Assembly (NCBI RefSeq): GCF_013167895.1
Contig: NZ_BLWC01000001.1
Location: 6,510,001-6,574,000, forward strand
DNA from: Streptomyces fulvorobeus
GTDB lineage: Bacteria; Actinomycetota; Actinomycetes; Streptomycetales; Streptomycetaceae
DNA length: 64,000 nt
Reading direction: 5' to 3'
Positions 8,091 through 15,358 of this stretch are shown here, piece after piece; the stretch's first letter is position 1; every line of letters starts with the position of its first letter. The notes under the pieces were generated by a model. That model made no database searches. It was not told the DNA's origin and saw nothing but the letters and a program-made list of their open reading frames with translations. The position numbers were made by a program, and so were the translations under genes.

Positions 8091-8891
8091 TCAGTGTGCC
8101 CAGGGCAGGCGAACCGCCTCGATTTCGGAGTTGTTCAGCAATGCGTGGATGAGGGCTGGTGAACCGGCGACCTTGGTGGCCCACAGGTCGTAGTCGGTGC
8201 AAAGGACCCAGGAGCGGTCATCGGCCCAGAGGTTGGACGGGCTGAAGTCTGCTTCGGACTGGTCGTACAGGAGCTCGGCGTCGCCGAGCCGGCCCGCACG
8301 CACGTGGAGGTTGTCGAAGTCGGTGGCTCCGAGCGTCAGCGGGTTGTAGTAGGCAAGGCAGCGGGTGTCCGGGCCTGCGGGGCTGTACTGGGTGAGGGTG
8401 GCGATCAGCCGGTTCCAGGTCTCCCGGTCCAGGCTTCCTTCGGTCGGCGGGATCATGCTCAGTGGCCAGCTGCCCTCCTTCTTGGCCGAGGGGAAACAGC
8501 GGTAGGAGGGCATCAGTCCGTCGGGCACTATCAGGTCGCCGGTCCGCCGGGCAAGCTCGGTCCATCGCAGCCGCCGCCAGCCGGGGCCGGGGTGCCGGGC
8601 TCGGCCCAGACCTCCCCCCATGGCGATGCTCACGGCGTCGAGGTCGATACCCGCGACGATATGGGGCCGGGTTCTCCCGTCGGCAAGACGTGCCTGGTGG
8701 TACTCGTCGTACGACACTTCGGTTGGTCCATGCTCGTGCTCGTACATGGAGTTGAGCACCCACACCGCGTCGGGCATCGCCGGAGGCATGAACCCGGTTA
8801 GGCCGTCGCCACACAGCTCCAGCAGCCAGTCGGTGGCCCCAGGCGGTACGAGCGGCCACAAGCTAGACATCGGGTTCGGTTCCTCGGACAT
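8091..8891 (-). CDS. conserved hypothetical protein
   Basis: The frame is open to 8981, but the ATG at 8889-8891 (MSEEPNPMSSLWPLVPPG) is the likely start because it is preceded by GGGAG and begins the conserved part. The 266-residue protein is soluble, with DAVWVLNSMYEHEHGPTEVS near the N-terminus and SWVLCTDYDLWATKV near the C-terminus. Proteins with this ending recur in Streptomyces without a known function. It is transcribed toward the IS-associated gene but separated from it by about 95 bases. Confidence 0.72.
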   Translation of the reverse strand: MSEEPNPMSSLWPLVPPGATDWLLELCGDGLTGFMPPAMPDAVWVLNSMYEHEHGPTEVSYDEYHQARLADGRTRPHIVAGIDLDAVSIAMGGGLGRARHPGPGWRRLRWTELARRTGDLIVPDGLMPSYRCFPSAKKEGSWPLSMIPPTEGSLDRETWNRLIATLTQYSPAGPDTRCLAYYNPLTLGATDFDNLHVRAGRLGDAELLYDQSEADFSPSNLWADDRSWVLCTDYDLWATKVAGSPALIHALLNNSEIEAVRLPWAH

Positions 8892-9147
8892 CCGCTCATG
8901 CTCCCAGGCGCGAATCCGCCCTTCTGCGAGGGGCCGACATAACGAGACGTACCTCAAGAACCGACAGCCGACCGCTGGCAAACGATCTACACCACAGACA
9001 ACCGCCCACGACCAGCACGAGTACCCGGAGGACCGGTCACACCAGCCCTTTGACCTGCGACTTCAAGTTGGCGGAGGCTCAGGGAACGTCGCCCTCCCAG
9101 ACCCATGAGCCGTTCAGGACGCGCCGCTCCGCCTGCCCCAAACAGTG

Positions 9148-9187
9148 CCGTGCCCGCCTGCCCCTGTTCTCGGGACGGGCGGGCACG
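9148..9187 (-). terminator. hairpin after the chitinase gene
   Basis: CCGTGCCCGCC pairs with a GGGCGGGGCACGG-type arm with one bulge, around a CTGTTCTC loop. It lies 17 bases past the chitinase stop, where a terminator is expected. Confidence 0.55.
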
Positions 9188-9203
9188 GGGGCGTACCGGG
9201 GGA

Positions 9204-11072
9204 CTACTTCAGGCCGCTGCTGATGGCCGTCACCAGTTCGCCGTTTGCCGTGTCACCATTGAACTCCCAGAAGAACGCGCCGCCCAGGCCCTGGCTCTTG
9301 GCCCACGCCATCTTGGTGCCGACGGTCGCCGGAGTGTCATAGCTCCACCAGTCCTTCCCACAGTGGGCATACGCCGTGCCCCCGACCGTGCCGGTGGCCG
9401 GGCACGTCGTCTTGAGGACCTTGTAGTACTGGTTGCCGGGCTCGACGCCGGCCGCCGGGCCAGTCGCCGTACCGCCCGGAGCCGACTGAGTGACACCCGT
9501 CCAGCCGCGGCCGTAGAAGCCGATGCCCAGGAGCAGCTTGGAAGCCGGGACGCCCTTGGCCCTCAGCTTGGCGATGGCGTCGGCCGAGTTGAAGCCCTGC
9601 GCGGGGATGCCCGGGTAGGAGGTCAGCGGGGAGTGCGGGGCCGTCGGGCCCTGCGCTGCCCAGGAACCGAAGTAGTCGTACGTCATCACGTCGTACCAGT
9701 TGATGTACTGCGCGGCGCCGCCGTAGTCGGCGGCGTCGAGCTTGCCCCCGTTGGAGCCGTCTGCGGTGATGGCCGCGGTGAGGAGGTTGTTCGGGCCGAA
9801 CTTGGCCCGCATGGCCTGCATCATGTTCTTGAACGCGGCAGGGCCGCTGGTGTCGCAGGACAGCCCGCACGCGTTCGGGTACTCCCAGTCGAGGTCAATG
9901 CCGTCGAAGACATCGGCCCAGCGGGGGTCCTCGACCAGGTCGTAGCAGGACTGGGCGAACGCGGCCGGGTTCTGGACGGCCTGGCCGAAGCCACCGGACC
10001 AGGTCCAGCCGCCGAAGGACCACAGGACCTTGATGTTCGGGTACTGCGCCTTCAGCTTGCGCAGCTGGTTGAAGTGGCCCCGCAGCGGCTGGTCCGAAGC
10101 ATCAGCCTTGCCGTCGACCGACTGGGCGGCGCTGTAGGACTTCTGGTAGTCCTCGTACGCGTCGCCGATGGTGCACTTACCGCTCTGCACGTTGCCGAAG
10201 GCGTAGTTGATGTGCGTGATCTTCTCGGCGGAGCCGGAGGTCACGAGGTCCTTCACCGAGTAGGAGCCCCAGTTGGTGAAGTAACCCAGATTGATCTTCC
10301 CGTTGCCGCCGGGGTTCTCGCCACCCCCACCACTACCGGTGGTGCGGACCGTCGTGGCGGCCGAGGCCGGGCCCGTCTGGTCGGCAGTGTCGCGGGCCAC
10401 CACGGAGTAGCTGTAGTCCGTGGTGGCGGTCAGGCCGGTATTGGTGTACGTGGTGCCGGTGACGGTTGCGACCGTGGCGCCGTCGCGCTTGACGTCGTAG
10501 TTCTTGATGCCCTTGTCGTCCGTGGCGGCCGCCCAGGACAGCTTCACCGAGGAGTTGGTGATGTCGCTCGCGGTGGGCTTGCCCGGGGCGGAGGGGGCGT
10601 TGTCGCCGGGGTTGGTGGAGCCACCGTCGCACGGGTTGCCGTTGAGCTTGCAGCCGGAGGGCGCGCCAGTGCCTGAGCCGTTGAATCCGAAGGAGACGGA
10701 CGCACCGGGGGCGAGGGTGCCGTTCCAGCCGAGGTTCTTGGCGGTCCAGCGGTTCGCGGAGTTGGTGACGGTGGCGTCCCAGGCGGATGTGACCTTGGTG
10801 TTCGCCGGGAAGTCCCACTCGACGGTCCAGGTGGAGAGCGTGGTGGTGCCGGTGTTTTTCACCGTCCACTTGCCCTCGAAGCCGCTGCCCCAGTCGGATG
10901 CCTTGGTGTAGACGGCGGTGGCTGAGGACGCGGCCTCTGCCGGGGTCGCGAGGCCTACCATGGCGGCCAGCGGAACGAGCAGCGCCGTGGCTCCCGCGAG
11001 GGTCTTGGACCGCCTGCCCAGGGAGGCGCTCTGGGAGGATCTGGCACGGCGCCATCGCGTTTCTGTACTCAA
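9204..11072 (-). CDS. secreted chitinase, CBM2-Fn3-GH18
   Basis: The 622-residue precursor hydrolyses chitin outside the cell. A signal peptide covers about residues 1-48 (basic start, then LLVPLAAMVGLATPAEA). A cellulose/chitin-binding CBM2 covers about 49-148 and a fibronectin type III domain about 162-245. The catalytic GH18 domain covers about 258-622, with FDGIDLDWEYPN placing the acid-base Glu at about residue 397. The order matches Streptomyces chitinase 63/ChiC. Translation appears to start at TTG 11070-11072, preceded by GGAG with 5-base spacing; the nearby ATG at 11080-11082 opens only a four-codon frame. A DasR-type double operator lies upstream, so induction by chitin breakdown products is expected. 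Confidence 0.94.
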   Translation of the reverse strand: MSTETRWRRARSSQSASLGRRSKTLAGATALLVPLAAMVGLATPAEAASSATAVYTKASDWGSGFEGKWTVKNTGTTTLSTWTVEWDFPANTKVTSAWDATVTNSANRWTAKNLGWNGTLAPGASVSFGFNGSGTGAPSGCKLNGNPCDGGSTNPGDNAPSAPGKPTASDITNSSVKLSWAAATDDKGIKNYDVKRDGATVATVTGTTYTNTGLTATTDYSYSVVARDTADQTGPASAATTVRTTGSGGGGENPGGNGKINLGYFTNWGSYSVKDLVTSGSAEKITHINYAFGNVQSGKCTIGDAYEDYQKSYSAAQSVDGKADASDQPLRGHFNQLRKLKAQYPNIKVLWSFGGWTWSGGFGQAVQNPAAFAQSCYDLVEDPRWADVFDGIDLDWEYPNACGLSCDTSGPAAFKNMMQAMRAKFGPNNLLTAAITADGSNGGKLDAADYGGAAQYINWYDVMTYDYFGSWAAQGPTAPHSPLTSYPGIPAQGFNSADAIAKLRAKGVPASKLLLGIGFYGRGWTGVTQSAPGGTATGPAAGVEPGNQYYKVLKTTCPATGTVGGTAYAHCGKDWWSYDTPATVGTKMAWAKSQGLGGAFFWEFNGDTANGELVTAISSGLK

Positions 11073-11181
11073 GGCTGCTCCATGAGTGGGGGCTCCAAGG
11101 GGCAGGGGGGTCCCTGGCCCGTCAACACTGCGCGGCCATGAGCACCGAGATCGCTCTTGGGACCCTCGCAGTGTTGCCGCG

Positions 11182-11224
11182 ACCCTAAGAAGGGCCTAGA
11201 CCAATCGTCAAGAGGTCTGGACCA
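11182..11224 (-). promoter_or_regulatory. chitinase promoter with two DasR-type repeats
   Basis: Read on the minus strand: TGGTCCAGACCT at 11224-11213, then TTGACG (-35) at 11211-11206, then TGGTCTAGGCCC at 11203-11192, then TAGGGT (-10) at 11187-11182. The -35 to -10 spacing is 18 bases. TGGTCCAGACCT is the direct-repeat element described for Streptomyces chitinase promoters and matches the DasR consensus. The second copy diverges in its right half. Transcription would start about 100 bases before the gene. Confidence 0.75.
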
Positions 11225-11235
11225 AGGGAAAGTTG

Positions 11236-11511
11236 ATGAGGGCCCGGCAGGGTACTGGATCCTGCCGGACCCCCAGCGTCAGCGAGGACCGTCCAAAAGG
11301 ATCCGACCTGGAGCTCACGGCCGGCGGCGAGTTGAGCGTGGATGAGGTCCTGGACGCGGCGGTGGACGCCGCCGCGGTGTGCGGGCTGCTGGTGCTGGCC
11401 GAGGCCCGTACGACCGCCACGTCCGATCCGAGCACGGCGGCCGAGCTGTGCCTGACTGCCGTTTCCCACCTGGCCCTCGCGGTCGCCCTCGCCTCCGCCG
11501 ACCTCGACTGA
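11236..11511 (+). CDS. hypothetical small protein
   Basis: The ATG at 11236 is preceded by AAGGGA and gives 91 residues. The second half is helical and Ala/Leu-rich (LSVDEVLDAAVDAAAVCGLL, then LCLTAVSHLALAVALASADL). It is divergent from the chitinase and begins just beyond its operator region. No family is recognised. The even use of GC-rich third positions favours coding, but this remains uncertain. Confidence 0.4.
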   Translation: MRARQGTGSCRTPSVSEDRPKGSDLELTAGGELSVDEVLDAAVDAAAVCGLLVLAEARTTATSDPSTAAELCLTAVSHLALAVALASADLD

Positions 11512-11729
11512 GGAACGGCCCTTACCGCCCTCACCGGCCCTGACCGTCATCCGCTCAGGACCGGTGAGGGGAACGCCGGACCGGCGAGGAGTGTTCGCCG
11601 GTCCGGCACCGCACATCATGCCTCTGCGCTGTCCCTGCGGGTGCGGCGGGCACGGTCGAGCTGTTCGCTCTCACGGGTGAGGCCTTGTCGCCTTCGGTGC
11701 CCTGCGGGGGCGGGGGCGTTGGGCACGTC

Positions 11730-12104
11730 ATGCGAAGGATCATGTGTGTGACGGTCTCGGTGATGGCTCTCGGGTGTCTGGGGCAGGCCCCCGCCCACGC
11801 CAGTGGGACCACTGAAGACGGTCCGGTCGGTATCGGGGTCCTCGGTGAGGGATTGAAGGTGCGGGAGGTCCGGGCAACTCTGGACGGGTGGGAGGCCGGC
11901 GCGCAGGCCCGGGTCAGTCTCTGGAAGGGCGACAGCTACGTCCGGATGGTGCGGGGGTGGACGTACACCTCCTCCACCGAGGGGCATGGCCACAAGTTCG
12001 AGGTCGCGAAGTGGAAGATCAACAAGAGCTTCCCGCACCGCAGCAGGCTGTGTGTCGAGTTCAAGGGACACGACCGCATGCCCTGCGTCACGATCAAGCG
12101 CTGA
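11730..12104 (+). CDS. small secreted protein
   Basis: From ATG 11730 the 124-residue precursor has a short signal peptide (MRRIMCVTVSVMALGCLG, cleavage near AHA-SG). The mature part is beta-rich and basic, with VREVRATLDGWEAGAQARVS and two Cys residues near the C-terminus (LCVEFKGHDRMPCVTIKR) that could form a disulfide. A very strong terminator follows. The function is unknown; an extracellular role is inferred from the signal. Confidence 0.65.
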   Translation: MRRIMCVTVSVMALGCLGQAPAHASGTTEDGPVGIGVLGEGLKVREVRATLDGWEAGAQARVSLWKGDSYVRMVRGWTYTSSTEGHGHKFEVAKWKINKSFPHRSRLCVEFKGHDRMPCVTIKR

Positions 12105-12118
12105 GCACCTCACGCGAT

Positions 12119-12157
12119 GACTGCGCCCGCCCCGGAGAATCCGGGGCGGGCGCAGTC
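12119..12157 (+). terminator. strong hairpin terminator
   Basis: GACTGCGCCCGCCCCGG at 12119-12135 pairs perfectly over 17 bases with 12141-12157 around an AGAAT loop, followed by GTTTGG. It lies 15 bases after the secreted-protein stop. Confidence 0.85.
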
Positions 12158-12249
12158 GTTTGGGGGTCAGGCCGCTCGCCGAGATCGACGCGCTCCTCGG
12201 CGAACTCGCCTGAACGAGCTGGCCTCACCCCGGTGCGGGGCCAACTCGA

Positions 12250-12704
12250 TCAGCCTCTCTTACCGCTGCCGCGCCCGCGGTGGAACCCACTGCTTGCAGC
12301 CTGGGCTACGCGGCCGGCGCTGCGCCGCCGCAGCTGCTCCGGCAGGGCGGCCACGTCCTCCAACGCCGCGCGAAGCTCCGCGATATCGGGGTGCGGATGC
12401 CCGGCCTGCCGTTCGTAGTCACCCAGCACCTGCTCTACCGCGTGGTAAGGCGCGCGATCTGGGGGTCGGCAAGGGGGTCCGCGGACACCTCGACGTATCC
12501 ACCGAGGGCCGGGGGACCGGCCACCGTGCGCCGGCGGTGGCCGGTGGGTGAGACCATCCACCGACCGGTCTCCGGCTCCTGGACTGCCTCAATGAGCGGG
12601 TAGACCCGGCGCTCCGCCTCCCGGTCGTACCAGTCCTCGCCGGTCTCGGCCCAGTGCAGTCCGTCCGGCCCCCGCCAGAGCCTCGTGGGGCGCAACCTCG
12701 TCAT
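12250..12704 (-). pseudogene. hypothetical protein, probably frameshifted
   Basis: The first frame begins at ATG 12702-12704 with MTRLRPTRLWRGPDGLHWAE and continues with GRWMVSPTGHRRRTVAGPPA until a stop at 12435. The neighbouring frame carries on with AVEQVLGDYERQAGHPHPDI and AELRAALEDVAALPEQLRRR to 12250. The two overlap where one would expect a single continuous protein of about 150 residues. The family is not recognised. The composition is that of Streptomyces mobile-element accessory proteins. Confidence 0.42.
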
Positions 12705-12714
12705 GAAGTCCTCC

Positions 12715-12825
12715 TCATCCCGTCGTTGCCCGACGGCCCGCGCCGTCCTGCCCTGTACTCACTCGGCTGACAAAAGCCGGTCTTCCTGACCACAGATGCA
12801 CAAATTCTGAGGCGTCTGTAGTCAT
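12715..12825 (-). CDS. short frame with a duplicated leader
   Basis: A 36-codon frame starts at ATG 12823-12825 (MTTDASEFVHLWSGRPAF). It matters because its start codon and ribosome binding site lie in a sequence that is repeated at the start of the next minus-strand gene (13370-13372). It is probably the 5' stub of a paralogue rather than a working gene. Confidence 0.22.
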   Translation of the reverse strand: MTTDASEFVHLWSGRPAFVSRVSTGQDGAGRRATTG

Positions 12826-12875
12826 CACACGGTTCCTTCCGTGGCCGCCCATTCCAGCCCGAGTGAAGCGAGTGC
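12822..12875. repeat. leader repeat, copy 1 (copy 2 at 13369-13422)
   Basis: About 54 bases are shared with 13369-13422. The core at 12835-12863 matches 13382-13410 at 28 of 29 bases (CCTTCCGTGGCCGCCC onward). Each copy covers the ribosome binding site and ATG of a minus-strand frame. The second copy also forms the junction with the Tpg fragment on the plus strand. Confidence 0.6.
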
Positions 12876-12971
12876 GGCTGACGCTGGGAGCGGTGCCGCT
12901 GGCCCCGGACAGCGAAGGATCCCGGGCCGCCCTGCGTCCCGGGGTCCTGTCGCTGGTCTCACCGCCGCCGC

Positions 12972-13372
12972 TCACCAGTCGTCAGGTGCGCTGCCCACCC
13001 ACGCGATCGGCCGGCCCTCGCTGTTGCGGCCCCAGTGCGATTCCTCCATCGAGGTCTCGTGTCCCTCGGGCAGCACGCAGATCCGACCCCAGCGGCCGTG
13101 CTTGCCCCCGCAGAGCCCGGCGAGCCCGTCCGTGTCGCCCTCCGCCACGGCCTGGTCGTAGCGGTCCTGGAACGGCTGGAGACGGGCGCACAGCTCCATG
13201 CCCAGCTCCGTCTCCGCCGCCTCCACCCGCTCCCGCGCCTTCCGCACCCCCGGGTCGGACAGCACAGCGGAGATGACGTCCTCCGCCTCCGCGAAGGCCC
13301 CCTGGTGCGCGCGTGCCGCCGCACGGCGTCCTGCACCCGCTGCTCCGCGGCGTCCTGGTCGCTCGGGCTCAT
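12972..13372 (-). pseudogene. hypothetical protein, frameshifted near its start
   Basis: The ATG at 13370-13372 begins MSPSDQDAAEQRVQDAVRRH. The frame must shift near 13310 to continue as HQGAFAEAEDVISAVLSDPG and VRKARERVEAAETELGMELC. It ends with CGGKHGRWGRICVLPEGHET and SHWGRNSEGRPIAWVG. The Cys and His residues near the end resemble a small metal-binding motif. A GGAAGGAG ribosome binding site precedes the start. No known family. The clean continuation suggests one real gene of about 133 residues. Confidence 0.5.
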
Positions 13373-13425
13373 CACGCCGCTCCTTCCGTGGCCGCCCACT
13401 CCAGCCCGAGCGGGGCGAGCGCAAG

Positions 13426-13803
13426 AAGCCCCGCCCGGACCTCGCCGCACGCCTGGAGAGCGAGGTCAAGAAGCGCTGGCAGCCGCAGATCCGTGCCAAG
13501 GCCAAGGAGAAGGCGGCGACGACCGGCGGCATCGTCATCGACGTCCGCGCCCAGCTCGGCTACTCCGGGGCGTCAATGGACTCCACGGACGAGGACCGCG
13601 AACGGCAGCTCACCGTGGCACTCCCGCCGCAGTACGCGGCCCGCCTCTTCGACGCCCAGGAGCAGGGCGCCAGCGAGGACCGGCTGCGCGAGCTGACCGC
13701 CGAAGCACTGCGCGAGGTATACTTCCAGGACAACGGGCGCCGCGCCGGCACCCTCCAGGAAGTGCAGATCAACAACGTGCTGAACCTCGGATTCCAGCTG
13801 TAG
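13426..13803 (+). pseudogene. tpg: telomere-associated terminal protein Tpg, C-terminal fragment
   Basis: The frame reads KPRPDLAARLESEVKKRWQP, IRAKAKEKAATTGGIVIDVR, LTVALPPQYAARLFDAQEQG and LREVYFQDNGRR to a stop at 13803. These match, in order, the C-terminal two thirds of Streptomyces Tpg proteins, which are bound to the 5' ends of linear chromosomes and plasmids. Full Tpg has about 185 residues with an N-terminal DNA-binding helix-turn-helix. Here about 125 residues remain and the N-terminus is replaced by the leader repeat. An IS3 fragment follows 2 bases after the stop. No tap gene is adjacent. Confidence 0.68.
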
Positions 13804-13805
13804 GG

Positions 13806-14205
13806 CCTCCTACCCGTACAGCGACCGGCAGCTTGGCGCGGTGGTGATCGGCCATCGCCAAGCCGACCACCTTCCGCGTCGCGAGATCGATACAGGTCGC
13901 CAGATGCAACTCTCAACGTGGCCAGTTAGGTCATGTCGCCGACCAACCGCATTACGGGCCGGGGCGCGGTGAAGTCCCGGCCGATCAGGCCAACGGCGAA
14001 CACCGCCCGCTTCAGGTCCCCACGCCGACGGCGGGTGATCCCGACGATCCGGTGCTCGCGCATCAGCCGCTCGCCCCTCTTGGAGTTCATCACCCGCCCG
14101 GTCAGCCGTAGAGCGGCGTGGATCCGCGGAGCCCCGTAGGGGCCCCGCGAACCGGCGCGCAGTCCCAGCAGCTGGCCCACGCTCTCGCTTTTGTCGTGAG
14201 CCGGT
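13806..14205 (-). pseudogene. IS3-family transposase (orfB) remnant
   Basis: On the minus strand the pieces are SRGPYGAPRIHAALRLTGR, SKRGERLMREHRIVGITRRR and DFTAPRPVMRLVGDMT. After a shift come LATCIDLATRKVVGLAMADH and HRAKLPVAVRV, up to the end of the Tpg fragment. This is the integrase core of an IS3-type transposase with the first Asp region preserved, but with frameshifts and no C-terminal half. It is inactive. Confidence 0.72.
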
Positions 14206-14249
14206 CGCTATCCCCGGGCGTACCACGCTCGCCCTTCTTCAGGTGCTGC

Positions 14250-14954
14250 TCAGCCCGCCTGCTGCTGTCGCACGAGCTGCTTGGCTCGCTTACGCCGGGC
14301 GGCCGCGTGTACGTTCACCTCGGTGCCGGCACCCTGGCCGGGCGTGGTTTCTGCGGTGCGGAACATGTCAGCGATTTTGCGGATCTCGGCGTCGTCCGGA
14401 CCGCGGTCGAGGTAGAACAGCGACTCGTCGACGGAAGAGTCGTCACCGCCCCAGCGGACCGTACCCTGGCAGTCGGCGAGGATGTCACGTACAACAAGCT
14501 CCTGAAGGGGGAAAAGGCTTCCCTTGGCGGCCGCACCGGGACGGATGCGAACCGCGGTGCCAGAGGCGAGGTTTGATTCCGGCTTCCTCCTGTCCAGACC
14601 GTCGGTCTTCTGCCAACCAGCCAGGTCAGGACTGTGGAGCTGATCGACCTCGTAGTGGAAGCGACGCACGACGTGGAGCAGGATCGCCTCCGGGTCGCCG
14701 ATCCAAACCGGCACGCTCAACCCGGTGCCGGACACCGTGCGGGTGTACACCTGGGAGTCGCGATCGGCGATGGCCTGTACGGGCCAGCCGTTGGCCGTCA
14801 CGTTCTGAGGCTTCGTGGCGCCCCTCTTCCCCACTCCCTTTCCGCTCCTGTCGGCTGCTGACGCCGCAGCCGGGATCAGTACACCGGCGGCGGCCATCGC
14901 ACCCACTACGGCCGTGCCCCGGACGACGGTCCGCCGCGTTATTCCGTTCTTCAT
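14250..14954 (-). CDS. Tat-exported hypothetical protein
   Basis: The 234-residue precursor starts MKNGITRRTVVRGTAVVGAM. The twin arginine and the following hydrophobic stretch (ending near SAAD) are a Tat signal. The mature part has GWPVQAIADRDSQVYTRTV, LLHVVRRFHYEVDQL and VRDILADCQGTVRWGGDD, which resemble secreted peptidase-like hypotheticals of Streptomyces, but no catalytic motif can be named. It is the last gene of a leftward three-gene unit with a small membrane protein and a DUF1906 protein, so a cell-wall role is plausible. Confidence 0.75.
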   Translation of the reverse strand: MKNGITRRTVVRGTAVVGAMAAAGVLIPAAASAADRSGKGVGKRGATKPQNVTANGWPVQAIADRDSQVYTRTVSGTGLSVPVWIGDPEAILLHVVRRFHYEVDQLHSPDLAGWQKTDGLDRRKPESNLASGTAVRIRPGAAAKGSLFPLQELVVRDILADCQGTVRWGGDDSSVDESLFYLDRGPDDAEIRKIADMFRTAETTPGQGAGTEVNVHAAARRKRAKQLVRQQQAG

Positions 14955-15005
14955 GCTTCTTCCTTCTCCTGCGATGTTGTTGATGTAGCCGTCTCTGTCA
15001 CGTAT

Positions 15006-15344
15006 TCAGCCGATGCTGATGCCCACGAAGAAGGGGACGAGGCTCGCCGTCGCACACAGCAGCCAGTACGGGTACGGTGGCGGCCCGTCGAAAAGCCTGC
15101 GCCGCAGCCAGATGTTGACGAGCCCCCACAATCCCCCGAAGAGGAGCACTACCGGAACGACGATGACCAGCCAGAGCAGGATCCCGTCGTCTTCATTCGG
15201 GTCGCGGCTGGTCCAGCCCAGTTCGGCCAGGGGACCGTTGGACAGGACGTACCAGACCAGGAAGCACGGAACGATCGCGGGAATGCCGAGCAGCAGGTTG
15301 ACCGCCACCGGGGCGAAGGACTTCCACGGCTGCGTGTTCTTCAC
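15006..15344 (-). CDS. small three-helix membrane protein
   Basis: The 112-residue protein has three hydrophobic segments: VNLLLGIPAIVPCFLVWYVL, LLWLVIVVPVVLLFGGLWGL and YWLLCATASLVPFFVGISIG. An Asp/Glu-rich loop (SRDPNEDDG) lies between the first two. It begins 14 bases after the DUF1906 stop and is 51 bases from the Tat-exported gene, so the three are probably co-transcribed. No family is recognised. Confidence 0.72.
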   Translation of the reverse strand: MKNTQPWKSFAPVAVNLLLGIPAIVPCFLVWYVLSNGPLAELGWTSRDPNEDDGILLWLVIVVPVVLLFGGLWGLVNIWLRRRLFDGPPPYPYWLLCATASLVPFFVGISIG

Positions 15345-15358
15345 GGGATCTCCAGAAC

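Noticed and set aside
9105..10676. Plus-strand 523-codon frame over the chitinase gene
   Set aside because: Antisense shadow; the chitinase on the other strand has all domains and a promoter.
11080..11082. ATG start for the chitinase
   Set aside because: It is out of frame and stops after four codons; TTG at 11070-11072 is in frame and well spaced from GGAG.
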